From: Acanthococcus lagerstroemiae
Taxonomy: Eukaryota > Arthropoda > Insecta > Hemiptera > Eriococcidae
DNA length: 64,000 bases
Direction of reading: 5' to 3'
Assembly (NCBI GenBank): GCA_031841125.1
Contig: CM063109.1
Span: 65,974,914-66,038,913 of the forward strand
The translations under genes and the position numbers were made by a program. Numbering within the stretch: position 1 is the first letter of the stretch; every line of letters begins with the position of its first letter. The notes beneath the pieces were generated by a model. It saw only the letters and a program-made list of their open reading frames with translations, did not search any database and was not told the origin of the DNA. Positions 9,954 to 22,025 of this stretch are shown one piece after another.

Positions 9954-10308
9954 GTTATGAAGCGCCTGTTGCGTCGAACCCGGCGGGTCCGGTCCAGGTA
10001 CAAGGATCCATGCTTGACAATGCGCCTGCGTACTTAGCTAATCTTTTGAGAGTTTTATTTTGCCAAAAATCAGATCACAGTTGTCAACCACCCCCTACTT
10101 GCCGGATCTGGTTCCAGCCGACTTTTTTTTATTTTCCAAGCTGAAATTAGAGATGAAGGGCACATTTTTTGATAATACACGAGCAATTCAAGCTGCTTGT
10201 ACAGAGCATCTGAAGAGGATACCAGTCAAGAAGTTTCTTATGGTATTTGGTTCGTTGTACCAGCACTCCCAAGAGTGTACTACAGAAGGGTCTTATGTAG
10301 AATCCTAA
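9954..10308 (+). pseudogene. Mariner-family transposase C-terminal half (DD34D relic)
   Basis: VMKRLLRRTRR at 9954 is the stretch before the second catalytic Asp in mariner. LDNAPAY follows, with the Asp at 10016. After a shift the frame reads PYLPDLVPADFFLF with the third Asp at 10120, then KLKLEMKGTFFDNT and a tail to 10308. The two Asp codons are 104 bases apart, one short of the 105 needed for exactly 34 intervening residues, so a single 1-base deletion explains the shift. The N-terminal DNA-binding part and both TIRs are missing. Mariner identity is strong; the copy is dead. Confidence 0.88.
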
Positions 10309-10391
10309 CCTCAATAAGCTTCTCATCTCTGATAGTACTCTTGTTTTATTCTAAGTTCGGAAACTTTATTTGCCATACTTTATGGAGTATA

Positions 10392-10440
10392 GCACTGTAC
10401 CGATGTGAGACCTGGACAATAGGAACACAAGGGGAAGCAC
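10392..10440 (+). pseudogene. Short LINE RT fragment
   Basis: Reads ALYRCETWTIGTQGEA, matching the LYGCETWTIG segment of the LINE at 3955-4971. It is too short to classify further. Confidence 0.55.
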
Positions 10441-11602
10441 GGCCGGCGAGAAGCATGTAGCGCAGTTGCACTCGCTATGAAAAGTTCCCATGTGTAGCAT
10501 TTATATATTTCAGCGTTTGTGAGTAAGTGCAGTGGCTCTCTGGGGCCACCCCCCTCTCTGCCTATTTCTAAGCATACGCCTCCACGTAGCGTTTCCATTT
10601 TCTTTTATCCTACGCTAATCTTTGCTACCGGGGCCCCAGTTCTCTAACGTGTTCATCTCTCCATCTACTAATAGGGATTTACCCGAAATTTTCTTTTCAA
10701 ATCTGAGCACGTGATAAATTATTGAAGTATCGCTATTCACAGTGCGAGACTCCTAGTCCAGTCAAATTAGGTTGTCATGTCGCATTAAATCATCATCGGG
10801 TCCCAATTTTTTCTAGAATGTGTAGAGGGCGGCCTCCTGAACAACGCCTAACAAAATCCTCCCGATTCCCGACGTCGCGGGGGCGGAAGTCCCAAACGTT
10901 ACATTTTTTCAGTTTTTGGCGATTATCTCAAAAACGGTGCGTCATATAGAAAACTTTATTATTTTCAAAATTAAAGCTGATAAAATTTCCTACAACAAAA
11001 TGAGTCAAGTTGGTACCTAACTGTCACCGTTTCCGAGATATGAGTCGTTGAAAATGAAACAACGTTTGAAAATTTTGGTATCAAGAAGGGAGAGGGAGTA
11101 TCAGCTCGACTCCTTGCTCGTGCCTATTGTTCTGTGCTTTGAAGAAGGTCTCGCGTGAAATATTTGGCCCGAGGCCTCAACGCTGTAGTCTAGTGTCAAA
11201 TTAGCATCCAATCGAGTCTGGGCATGAAAAATTGTGATCAAAAGCTTCTTTTCGGATTATTGTGTGGACTGGTTTACTGGATGCCCTACATGAAACCCAT
11301 CCCCTAACCAGTGTGCGTTTTCTACCATGGTGGTAAGTATGCATTCCTCGTCAGTTTTTCCAAATTACTCAAATAGTACGGTGAATATTGGAATAATTTG
11401 TTGGATCAAAAATACGCTCTTTAAAATTCTCGACAAAATGATACCATGACCCCTTTCACTCGAAGAGGAGCGCCACTGGGGGTCACTCAAAATGTATGTA
11501 TTCTTCATTTTTATATTTTTCTCGAATAAGTGGAAGTGGTATACGCGTCACTACGTACCTTTTTTGGTCTTCCATTTTAGCAGCCTTTATACCCGAGGAA
11601 GC
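10441..11602. other. Unassigned DNA with one dispersed repeat
   Basis: 10450-10760 is related to 2490-2615 (shared 'gagCACGTGATAAA' and 'GTGCGAGACTCC'). The remainder has no recognisable gene. The block near 10900-11040 ('gcgattatctcaaaaacgg', 'ccgagatatgag') loosely recalls the phrase family at 17.3-17.76 kb. Confidence 0.4.
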
Positions 11603-11800
11603 ATTATAGCACACTCAATGGAAAACAATGAATATTTTCGACCATTTCAAGCGAAATTTGACCACTTGAAACGAATAAACTACTATTTTGAACAAATTGA
11701 AGTATTTTTTTCATTTAAAGTGGTCGAATTTTGTTTAAATGATAAAAAAATATTCGTTGTTTGGTCCATCTGGGAAAATATTCATTGAGTGTGCTATAAT
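11603..11800. mobile_element. Palindromic MITE (198 bp, perfect 18-bp TIRs)
   Basis: The first 18 bases, ATTATAGCACACTCAATG, are the exact reverse complement of the last 18. The arms continue to pair imperfectly inward ('tgaatattttcgaccattt' against 'aaagtggtcgaattttg' and neighbours), so the whole element can fold as a long hairpin. It is non-coding. No unambiguous target duplication is visible. Confidence 0.75.
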
Positions 11801-14800
11801 CAGGGTGTTTAACAAAATCGAATTTTGAAAATAAATGACCTTTAAATGACCTCCCCCCCCCTCCAATTTGCTATGAATACTATGAATGCGCTAGAATAAT
11901 AAACTAAATCTAAAAATACTTCTTCATCTATAACACTTTTTTCATGAGACAAAACCTAATTTTATTGTATAACACGCGCATGGTGGTCACATCTCACATG
12001 ACTCACACAAGCGCACGCAAGTATGTAATTGTGAAGATTCTTAATATACTGCTGGCTGTTTAGCTGATATTTCGATTTATTGTCATTATCAGGGCTCTAA
12101 TTTTTATACACAAAGAATAGCGAAATATGCGCATATTTTATGCACTGAATTCAGTCTAAATGTGCCGGAAATATGCGCCAAAATAGTAAAATATTAAAAT
12201 ATGCATGAACATGCAAATAATACAATTTGAGTATCATTTTAAAGGAAAAATTAAGTTGGAAATAATAAGACAATTTTTGTCCAATTTCAAAATGAGATGG
12301 TGAAGTATTTATCTAAGAAGTCCAATCTTCTTCTCAATAGAGATGCACTGAGGAGATATTGCTCCTATTTGTAATATCTTGATGATTGATGAATGTGATG
12401 TGAGCAAGAAAAAGGGTATCTCACACGCAAAAGAACATATTTTTCTAAAAGTTTTTCTACTATTAAGTCTTTTCAATTTATTATTATTTTTTGGCGGGGT
12501 CGGGAATTATTTTTAGTATTTTTGAGTAAAAAACTAGAAAACTCACTTTTTTGGGGGAAAAAATATTGAAAAATAAGTAGAATAGACCCATTTACTACTA
12601 ACAGCGCATAGTGTGTAACTGTTCTTGGTTACTATTAGAAGAAATACCTGTTATTGGGCCAACAAATGTATTGACTCCTATAAGAAAATCTCGAAGAGCA
12701 AAGATCATTATATTACTATCTCACTATCTAAGAATAATAAATTTACTGGAAACTAAAAGTTTATTATTGAATGCTAAAAAAACTTCTAGATAAATACTAT
12801 ATTACTTATATCAGGATAGTAAAGCAAATGCTTACGAAGCGAGCCAAAAGTGAGTGGAGTAAACGCACAAGAAACGTGAATCACTTACCATCCTCATAAA
12901 TACAAGTAGGAAGCTATTTTTTTATATAGGTACTCAAACAGTTGCAATAATGAATGTAGTAGTTGCATCCTTTTGTGTTTAGTATCTTAGAAGCATAATG
13001 TTGTAAATTATCACCAGCTCGTCCTGCATATTAGAGCTCCTAGCGGGAGGGCCTAAATCGAATCAATAATGTAAATTCATTGATTATTGCAAAAAATTGA
13101 ACAGTAATGAAATCGTTAACGTTCAGTTTTTTCATTTCTATTCAGTTTTGAAACCTCGATCTACAAATTAGTAAATGAAGTCTTTTTAACTTGAAAAATG
13201 TTTGTTTATAGTGTGCTTTCCGAGTACCTATATTAAGAAAATATATACTTTTGATTTCTTAATTATTTCTAATTTTGAAGTAGATATATAATGATCTTTG
13301 CTCCATGTATTTTTCTTATGAGAGTTAATACATTCGTTGGTCAAACAACGGGTATTTTTGCTAACAGTAACTCACTGTGTGATATCACAGTAAATCTATC
13401 CATATTGGTGCAAAACGTGCAAAATAGAAGTGCTACTCATTTGACTCAGAATTCTGTGATTTGTGAAGATCTTTTGAAACTTCTAGAATATATGCTATAG
13501 ATAAAAATTTACATTCACATAAAAATTGCAGCCCTCGTCATTATAATTGAATTTTCCAATTCTAAATTCTATGTTCTCTTTTTTACAGTATAATTTGCTG
13601 CGTTTAAAATGTTTAAATGACCATAGTTGAAAATAAATGACTTTGAATGACTTAAGTGATCTTCTTCCAAAATAAATTACGTTAAATGACTTGAATGACT
13701 GTTAGACACCATGTATAATGCTTTCTTGGGTATAAGGACTGCTAAAATTGAGGACCAAAAATGGAATGAAGTGACGCTTATACTTCTAGTGGAATATTAT
13801 TCGACATACCAGGAACTTTCATTGGACTAAAAAGATACGATGTACAAATTCCAACAGAATGGTACAAATATGATGCCCTTAATATGACTGAAACCACCCG
13901 GGAGCACCAAAAAAGTAGGGTTTCTGTTTTCCACGTTTATTAAATGTCATACAAATTATGAAGTACATTTCGGCAAATCGTTCTTTCTTGATGCCCCCTG
14001 AGGTGATTCTCATTATTTTAGAGGAATCATATTTGGTATCATTTTGTAGGGATCGTAAACAGCGAATTTTCAGTAAGATGAATGGTTCCTTTATAGCATC
14101 ATGTTTGATATCATTTTTTAAGGAATTTAGAAGAGCGTATTTTCGTTCCGGAAAACTATTCCAATATCTCGTATTTTCCAACTTGGAAAAAACTGACGAA
14201 GGGAGCACGTTTACTGCCGTGGTGGAAAACGCACCCGGGTTGAGGGGCTGGGTTTTATGCGGGTCATTCAGTGGGCCATTTCACACAATAATCTGCAGCG
14301 AAACCCTTGATCGTAATTTTTATCAGTTTAAATGCTAGTAACCCCGGTAGTGTCGAAAACCGCTCCACTGTGGCGCTGCTATTTCGATCTTCTTTCAAAT
14401 GATTCGACTGTTTCGGTTTTTGATTTCCGAACAGCGACGCCGGAGAACAATAACAGGCTTAGGTTCGATATTTTCCACGTATGTTATTCCGCGAGGTGGG
14501 CGGAAAAAATAGACGGAACAAAGATCGACGAACATGTCGGGTATTTTTTTGGAAACATCCGTAAATTATAACCTGTCAGAATTTCACAGCAGTGAGAACT
14601 GAGAACTCCATTTCTGAACCGCGAACAGTTTGCCAACTCAAAGGTGTGTTGCTCTCCTCGTTGATCGAAAAGTCTGAAATCTGCGTCTTTAAGTTCGGTT
14701 GCTGCGCATTCACAGTTACAATGCCGAATGGAAGTGCACCGACTAAAATTGGTTACTGGGTGAAAAGGTCAGGCGATTAGTAATTTTATGTCTACCGTAA

Positions 14801-15622
14801 TTTGTCGATTCATCCGGAAAAATACGGACGTCATGAAGGTCGGTGAAGGGTATGGAAGTGAATTTACCTATCCAATTTATGTGGCTCGAATTCACTTTGG
14901 TCACATATACACTAGGCTGAGATGGCAAAAATAAAGTTTGAATTCTTTCAACGAGTAGGGCGATTTTGTTGCCTATTAACCTAAAAACGTGTGCAAGATT
15001 TCAGCGAGAAATATTAAAAATAGTCAAAGCCAATTTTAATTTCAAAATTGAGGTGAAAAATTTTGCCAATAAAAAGTAAACTGCCTCTTATTATATCTGG
15101 GATTGGCTCCCCCCCACACCCTCCGACAAATATGAAGGGGGCTCCCAAAAACAATTTAGCAATAATGGAGTATTTTTGGACCTAAAAATATCTAGATTTC
15201 TATTGAAAACAAAGTTATCCGGACACGAAATTATTTTTACCCCTTCTCCCTCCAAATGAAATTAGTAATCGCTATTGCTGATTCTTCACAATTTTTCCAA
15301 TTCATCGAGATAAAATATGTGCACCAGAATAGTATAAGGCCCACTTAGTGGTTCACAGTTTTCCAGTTACAGCGATATTTTAGTGATTTAAACCAAAACT
15401 ATCGATTTCTTCATTTGGGTAGCTTATGACAGAAGAATCTTCTTTTTTCATCCCTCGTTGGTTACAGGGGCTACGATTATTGATTTCCTGCTAAGTCGAA
15501 TTTCAGGTGGAAAAGGGAGAAGGCCTCTACTTGATCACTTTCGACATAATCATGTTTTTAGGATGTTTTAGAGCCATGAGACGCATTCTGAAGATGGGCA
15601 GTGATGTATCCATTATCCTTCT
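11801..15622. other. Long AT-rich interval without a supported gene
   Basis: Open frames are short. The longest, 13958-14338 plus with 126 codons, has no motif I recognise and is overlapped by an antisense frame. Blocks of 'aaaataaatgac' recur at about 11825 and 13629 in direct orientation and may be parts of one old repeat. No RNA gene or TIR pair was found. Confidence 0.4.
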
Positions 15623-15769
15623 CCGATGCGCAATCAGTTACCCTCTAGTTACCCGCGGGAAAGTTACCCGTTTGCAACCCTCGGTTACCCTCAGATTACC
15701 CAGAAACCCGTCAGTCACCCTTGGTTTCCCTTTAGTTACCCGGGTAACTGGCGATATTTTGCGCATCGG
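15623..15769. mobile_element. TTACCC-rich TIR element, single copy
   Basis: Starts CCGATGCGCAA and ends TTGCGCATCGG (inverted). The interior consists of repeated 'gttacccYYYagttaccc' phrases and ends 'cgggtaactggcg'. The same family makes up 60346-60793. Confidence 0.7.
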
Positions 15770-16567
15770 GTAGCTCATAAAATAAATAGCACGAGGTGTT
15801 GTAAATAATATATAATATGTATAAAACTCGACCCTTTTGTTGACATTTACGATCCGTTATTTTGTCAACATGACATTGTAGTCGAATTCGATACAGAATT
15901 TGATGTAAATGTCGAGTTACGGTGTCAACATTTATATTCGGATAGAATTATTATTCATCGAAGTCGATGCAAAATTCTATTAAGAGGTCGATGTTAATGT
16001 TGTCACTCGAATTTTTCGTAAATTTGTACAAGTATGGGATTCGACCACAATATCAAAACAGTGACAGATTGAGCGTGTTGATATTTGTTTCGAAAGCAAG
16101 ATTGTTTGGAACCCTTATGGCCGATACTGAATTTATGGTTTTGTTTTCTTTTATTGAATTATTGAAAATCCGATAATCGTTCTTTTTGTTCCGATTTAAA
16201 GTGATTAGATTTCTATTGGTTATATAAAGTGATACAGCTGAGTTTGTTTGGGGGGGGGGGGGAAGCTGAGTTTGAAAAGTCTGTTGCGCATCGGTATAAC
16301 TACATTTGCATATAAGGGGCCAAACTACATTAGGTTGGTGTTTTTCTAGTTTTGTCCTTCCATTTGATGGGAGTAAGACAAGTTAAGGATCTGTAAGAGT
16401 GCGCACTGATTTGAAAAATGATGGTATTCTTCCACTCCCAATGCACTGATTAGCGTAGTTTTGGGACACGATGAGTCCTGAAATGTTACCTATTTTTTAT
16501 TTTATTTGAACATTGAACAGGTTGTGGGTTACATGTGGTACCCCTTACGGGCATAAACGCCACTGAT
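15770..16567. other. Unassigned AT-rich interval
   Basis: Contains scattered 'tcgatg/gtcgagtt' phrases near 15830-15990 and a G homopolymer at about 16250. No gene is supported. Confidence 0.4.
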
Positions 16568-17265
16568 CTACTCCGCCCACCGCAGGGCATACGTTCCCAT
16601 CGCCATTTTCCAGACTTTCCTGTTGGATGCTGTGCGATTCCAGCATGGACCCATTAGGTTGAGGATCTCATTTATCCAGCGTGTTGTTGGGCGTTTTCTT
16701 TTTCTTTTATACTCTCTTGGAGTCCAAAGAGTTGTCACTAGATTCAATTTTTCTTGATTATTCCTAAACATGTGCCCAGCGTATTTAAACTTCAGTTTTT
16801 TGATTTGATATGCTAAGCTTTTAACGCTTTTTTGTTTTCGAATGTTTTTTATTTTTATTTTATCTTTTAGTCTAAAACCTAGGCTATTCCTGAGAATTGA
16901 ATTTTGGGTATTGATATAAGACGCTGTATCTGTCTTTTCGTAAGAGACCACGTTTGTGCGCCATATGTTAATACCGGCACTATACAGCTGTTTAGAATTT
17001 TTGTTTTTAGCTGGATTTTCATTTTACTTTTCAGGAAGGTTTTGTTTGCCCAGAAGGCTTTCCACGAGTTTGAGATTCTCTCTCCAATGATACCGTCCAT
17101 GTTATTAGTAAATTTTGTAGATTGTCCTAGATATTTGTATTCCTCTACTCTAGCTACTTTTTCCCCGTCGAGCCAAAATTCGTTTGCCCCTTCTCTGTTT
17201 GACATGAATTTCGTTTTTAACATGGTCTTTAGGGTGTCCCTTCTTTTACAAGTTTTCGCCAATTA
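16568..17265 (-). pseudogene. RTE-like LINE Pol C-terminus (one frameshift)
   Basis: From 17262 downward the protein contains NEFWLDGEKVARVEEYKYLGQ, RISNSWKAFWANK, LKTKILNSCIVPVLTYGAQTW and SLTKRQIQRL. After a shift near 16910 it continues LGFRLKDKIKIKNIRKQKSV, QIKKLKFKYAGHMFR, KRKRPTTRWINEIL and a Trp-rich end. This is the segment downstream of the RT active site in RTE/BovB-type LINEs (LTYGAQTW, WAGH-x-x-R, GRP-x-x-RW). The YADD box and endonuclease are absent. A single frameshift makes it fairly young but inactive. Relatives occur at 49340-50060. Confidence 0.88.
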
Positions 17266-17282
17266 ATTAGGGTCGCTCTAAG

Positions 17283-17760
17283 ATTAGTTCCAATGGACTT
17301 GAAAACTCGCCATAAGAAATTTGAGCTCAGTCTGAGGTCATTTAACCCGTGCCGCTTTGATCTTGAAGTTATGTGTAATACTGAGAGATTACAAAAAACC
17401 GCGAATATCTCGGAACATATCAACTTCAGGACCAAAATGCATATAACATAAAATATTTCTTGTTAAATTTCCTATTAAAAGGATTCTATACAACTTTTCT
17501 CTAAAATGCATATTTACCGAGATAATCGCAATAATGTGTGACAGTTTCCAGGAATGTGGATTTTGTTCTTTTTTCTTTCATAACCGATCTTCACTCGCTA
17601 AATCGTAGTTATCTGAAAAAATTTTCACTTTGGGACCAACATGCAAATAACAAAATATTCCTCATTAAATTTTCTGTAAAAAAGATTCTATACAACTTTT
17701 CTTTAGAAAACATTGTTATCAAGATAATCGCAAAAATGCGTGAAATTTTCGGAAAACATA
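17283..17760. repeat. Local ~205-bp tandem duplication (diverged)
   Basis: 'aggaccaaaatgcatataac' through 'gattctatacaacttttctc' and 'gagataatcgcaataatg' (about 17410-17540) is repeated in diverged form at about 17630-17740. The right copy overlaps the left edge of the large duplication at 17690. Confidence 0.6.
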
Positions 17761-18797
17761 GTTTTGTAATTATTATTTTACGGCCGAAATATCTATTAAT
17801 GTCGGGTAACGCACATTACAGTATAACTTCAGTCTCTGTCTACTGGGGCAAACGCCCAGTTTGCCCCCCCCCCACCTGGCTATGTTCTTGACAGTTTGTT
17901 GGGTATCTACTATAGAATAGACAAGTAAGAGAACATCAGTACTCGAAAAGTGTCAGTTTTCGCTAAAGAGACTATAATAAACATTAGTAGTTATATTTTC
18001 TTACTTGCATGAGCAACGTAACTACTTCTACGCATGTTTTTCTTCATCTCATTATTGAAGGGATGAAGATGGACACATGTAGAATAATCCAATTTAATAA
18101 AATTTATTACTTTTTTAAAAACTGTAAAAATCCAAGAGACTTATTTGCAAAAAAATTATTTATATAAATTTTTTATAAGTTATTAAATTAATATTAAAAA
18201 AAAAATTATTATAAAAATTATATAAAAATTGACAAAAATAAATATAAGTTTATCACAATTAAATTTAATTTAAGTATTTGCGATCGGTAAAAGCTCGTAT
18301 TTGCAAGAAGTAGGATGTTGGTCTGACCCTAGGGATGAAAAATTTGTGGAAGAGCCTAAAATCGAAACATTAACTAGGCATCCATGAGCCATAACCAGGT
18401 AGTTCCAATATGTTTTTATTGAGTCTCTAGCATTCTAAGATTCCGTTGAAAACTTGATATGGTGGACTTGAGATGATGTACAATCGACAATAGGAAACAG
18501 CGATTTGCCCATAGGAAATAACAATGAATTCTGAGAACATGTGACTGTTCCTTAACAGCACAATGTTATATCTTATGCGCTATGTTGACTATTGTTGATA
18601 TACATACATAATCTGAGGTCTACTCTATAGTAAATACCCAACAATGGCTAAAATTCGACACAGAACCAACTGCAAACTCGAAATTTTTGCACCAATTATT
18701 ATCGTTTGAAAGGTGCAATGTTTCCACATATTCATTGGATGCAGTGACGTCACCAGTCACGAGAAATAGCTACTGCCCACTCTTGCAGATCGTTACC

Positions 18798-19130
18798 CTA
18801 CTTGTCGAGGCTAGCCCTTAATTTTTCCAGATTTTCTGTATAGAATGATGATGGGGCGAGTGCATCGAGTACACTGTGGACAGTAGCTCTAACCGTATCC
18901 ACTCCATTTGCTATGAGTCGCATTATAAGAAACCGAAACAACAATACTCGAGTGACCTTCCAGTCTGCTGTAATTTGAATAACATCCAACAGGGAGCATA
19001 AATTGCAGGTATATCCCATCTCCGATGCGATCGAAAAACCAAGAAGTCTGTTTATCTTAAAAAATATGTTTGTGTGTGTTATTTCCCAGTGTACAGACAT
19101 ACTTCCTCGCAGTCGCGTGTATTGCGTCAA
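18798..19130 (-). CDS. Hypothetical 110-aa ORF in the duplicated segment, copy 1
   Basis: Starts MTQYTRLRGSMSVHWE and ends NLEKLRASLDK before a stop. Moderately hydrophobic stretches (VLLFRFLIMRLIA) are present but there is no clear signal peptide or family motif. It is conserved in copy 2 at 23916-24248 with two substitutions, but a recent duplication would preserve any ORF, so conservation does not prove function. I do not recognise it. It could be an exon of a larger gene or chance. Confidence 0.2.
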   Translation of the reverse strand: MTQYTRLRGSMSVHWEITHTNIFFKINRLLGFSIASEMGYTCNLCSLLDVIQITADWKVTRVLLFRFLIMRLIANGVDTVRATVHSVLDALAPSSFYTENLEKLRASLDK

Positions 19131-20220
19131 CTGAATTTTTCATTGCATGAAAACAAAAATATTATTTTATTTGAGAAAAGAGTGATCCGCGCAGATAATA
19201 AGTTCTTATTTGTCGAGTAAAAACTACAACTCGCTTCGATTAATATTCAATCGACGATTAACGTATCTATAGCCTCAGTGATGATATGTGTATGAAAATA
19301 ACATTATGGTGAATTAATGTGAAGTATATCTTGGGTGCTACGTTAAAACGAAGGAACTCTCTGAAATCGGAATATCACGTGTACCCGTGTACCCGTGTCA
19401 TCGTGTCTAGCGACACGAGAGTTTTGTTGCATTTAAATGCAGGGATCAGATTACGGATGTGATACACGAGTGATTTCATTATCCTTAAAATTATTAATAC
19501 CGGTATCATGTTCTTAATATATACATATATAATATGTATGAACAAATAAACTGTGATTGTAGGTACCTCTACGTGAAGCATTTCTACGTTCGAAGCGAAA
19601 CGAAGGAAATTTTTTTTTCTCTCTCTCTCTCGATTCTGATAACAGCCGAATGAGGAATGACATGTGCAGTTATTTATATGTGAATTGGTCATAGAAGGTG
19701 ATTATGATGCAATCATTCTATATACAGGTGTCTTAAGACGTGTAAACGACCTAACAACACCTCAGTCTTTATGAGATACGTTAGGTAAGACGTTTCAAAT
19801 AAGGCTTCGAAAATTTCCATCCATCCTGGCGTACCACTGGGTGGCCAATGTAGTTTTGGTCCAATCGAATTGTCGAACCTGAACGTAATCCTCAAATGCA
19901 CGTTTTTATTTATTTAAATTATCATTCCCACGAAAAAGCCTTACACGCGTGAAGCTACTGTAGGTGGGGACTTGATGGAAAATACAATATACATATATGA
20001 CACCGCTCCCCCGGCCCCGGAAACTACCCATTCGAGTATCGCAGCATCAGTGGCCGGAGGGAACAGATGAGGGAATGAGATACATTCCGGGAAAATGATA
20101 AAGTCGAAATTTTTACACAGTTTTTCTTGCAATTAAAAACCGAATTTGTTAGTACAGACGAATATGGCACGAAGAGGGGAGGCTGAAAAACGCGCGAGAA
20201 AGAAAGAGTATATACAAACA

Positions 20221-20252
20221 CACAGAGAGAACGAGAGAGAGAGAAGAGAGGA
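20221..20252. repeat. GA-rich tract
   Basis: An interrupted GAGA run ('gagagaacgagagagagaga'), repeated in copy 2 at about 25350-25378. Confidence 0.7.
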
Positions 20253-20989
20253 ATTAGCATTTTTGATGGAATTAATTGCAGCACAGCTGAAACTTGGTAC
20301 GATTGTTTAGTACCCTCTTCGGAAAAGCCCGTGATTTCTCCCCCCTCCTCCGGTGTGAGTATCACCCCTCATTGGCCAAAAAGTGCCCCCAGAAACAGTT
20401 TCTGGCTTGTATCTAGCTTAAAATTGAGTTATAGGTAAAAATATTCCTTAGCAAAGTTAAAGAACGTAAAATTTTCTACAAAAATGATATTTATGTTTTT
20501 CTTCGTGAATCCCATGCCAACCAAGATAATATCACACGAACATGTAAATATGGGGTAACCTAAAACGCACGCGGTATACAAACGCTGAAATAATCGCAAA
20601 AACACATGACTGGATGCATAGAATGTTACATGATATATAATTTCAATTTATTATCGTTATTATTATAAGAATTCATCTTCATCCAAATCTACATGTATAC
20701 AATTTTCTGCGCTTAAACAACCTCCTCTGCAAACGCGTGGCTACAAGAGATACCCACATTACGGCAACCACGAGCTCGTGATCCCGATGCGGAAAACTCA
20801 AGTTCGTGTAAACCCACTCGAGACCTTTGGAAAATCGACCCTCGTTAGCCCTGTCTCAACCCAGTATGTTTCCCCTCCAGCAGCCAGTCAGAGCACTCCA
20901 TTCGAGGGGAGCCATCAGGTTACCCAATCACAGCGCTTCATTTACGAATGCGTGTAGCCCTCTCACTACCCGAGCTATACACTGGCGTT

Positions 20990-21180
20990 GAGACACCCGT
21001 GCTATACCCTTTATGTATGCCCTTTGTAGATCCGTCGTATAGCCTCTCTGTATGCCTCTAAGTATCTGCTTTGTAAACTGTCGTGTAGCCCCTCTGTATA
21101 CCCTTTATAAATGCCCTTTGTAGACCCGTGGTATAGCCCTTCCACATCTCCTTCATGAATCCCCTCCGTAAACCCGGGTG
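20990..21180. repeat. ~45-bp degenerate tandem repeat
   Basis: Units of the type 'tatgccctttgtagatccg', 'tcgtatagcctctctgtatg' recur four or five times. The minus-strand frame over it therefore shows a repeated K-G-x-Q-R-G-Y-T-T motif (ORF 21058-21435, 125 codons in copy 1 and 96 codons at 26187-26477 in copy 2). I take the ORF as a by-product of the repeat, but its non-repeated part (RRDVQTFLNWLRAQHSFPDV) is unassigned. Confidence 0.6.
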
Positions 21181-21452
21181 GATCCCCTCTTGTAATTCAG
21201 ATACGTCTGGGAAGGAATGTTGGGCTCTCAGCCAGTTTAAAAAAGTTTGAACATCCCTTCTCTCATGCTGCACTCGTGATTCCCTCAATTCTTTATGCTG
21301 AGCACTCGTTTCTGGTTGACAGTTGTGAAATTTTTCAAATCTTGGCACAGATGAAGCATATGACAGGGACGCTAAGAATCCACTGCTGCAAAACGCTAGA
21401 GGTAACACCGCGTCGATGAGTCTGTCCGCCTGCACTCTTCATAATTCGCACG

Positions 21453-21729
21453 AGTGTTTGTATGCTAAAGAGTCGCTATCTAGCGGCCTAATGAAATATG
21501 GCACGCTGATTGATGTATTTGGACAAAAAGATGATCAGGGGCAATAATGTTCTGCAAAAAAACTCAAGTGGGGCTCATCTGAAAGGAAATGATAAGGGCT
21601 GACACTTAAATTCTCTTCAATACTGAAAATGCTAGAGCTGATTTCACCTGTACATGTTTTTGTGGTACAAATAACCTGATCATCATTTCGCCCACTACAC
21701 TAGCGCACCTACAGGAGTGTCCAAACGCC
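21453..21729. mobile_element. MITE-like unit with GCGTTTGGACRCT-type ends
   Basis: The left end 'gtttgtatgctaaagagtcg' and the reverse complement of the right end 'ggcgtttggacactcctgta' belong to a family whose better-preserved left end at 44033 reads GCGTTTGGACGCTAAAGAGT. Copies: 26573-26850 (duplicate), and split halves at 43683-43792 (inverted) and 44033-44170. Confidence 0.55.
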
Positions 21730-22025
21730 AATAGTCATGTCGCTCCATAACTACTGTCTGTCTTCAATCCGATTTCTAAAACAAGCTGGTCCATCTAGTA
21801 TAGGGATTTAAAATTACAGCGTCAGTGTTCAACGCTTCTCGCATGATTAGAGTGACGAGTTCGGCATTTGTATACCGTGTATGTTGTGATTACTCCATAT
21901 TTTTATGCTTGTGTAATCTTGAACGTCAATTATCTTGGTTGGTATGGCATTCACGAAAAAAAAAAACACAGATATCATTTTTGTAGAGAATTTTTCGCTC
22001 TTTAATTTTAGTAAGGAATATTTTC

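Larger units (their letters stand above)
17690..22025 (+). repeat. Large duplicated segment, copy 1 (4.34 kb)
   Basis: Matches 22819-27147 almost base for base, starting at 'atacaacttttctttag' and ending at 'gtaaggaatattttc'. Differences seen include a 12-base indel near 18461, a longer CT tract in copy 2 (about 24736-24762 against 19616-19631), a few small indels and scattered substitutions. By eye the identity is about 98-99%. It holds only short ORFs, a MITE-like unit at 21453-21729 and minisatellite-like DNA at 20990-21170. It could be a recent segmental duplication or two haplotypes joined by the assembler. Confidence 0.92.

Noticed and set aside
13958..14338. 126-aa plus-strand ORF
   Set aside because: No motif, an antisense ORF overlaps it, and composition matches the surrounding DNA.
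21058..21435. 125-aa ORF ending in repeated KGxQRGYTT
   Set aside because: The repeated part mirrors a ~45-bp DNA tandem repeat and the frame is shortened in the other copy.
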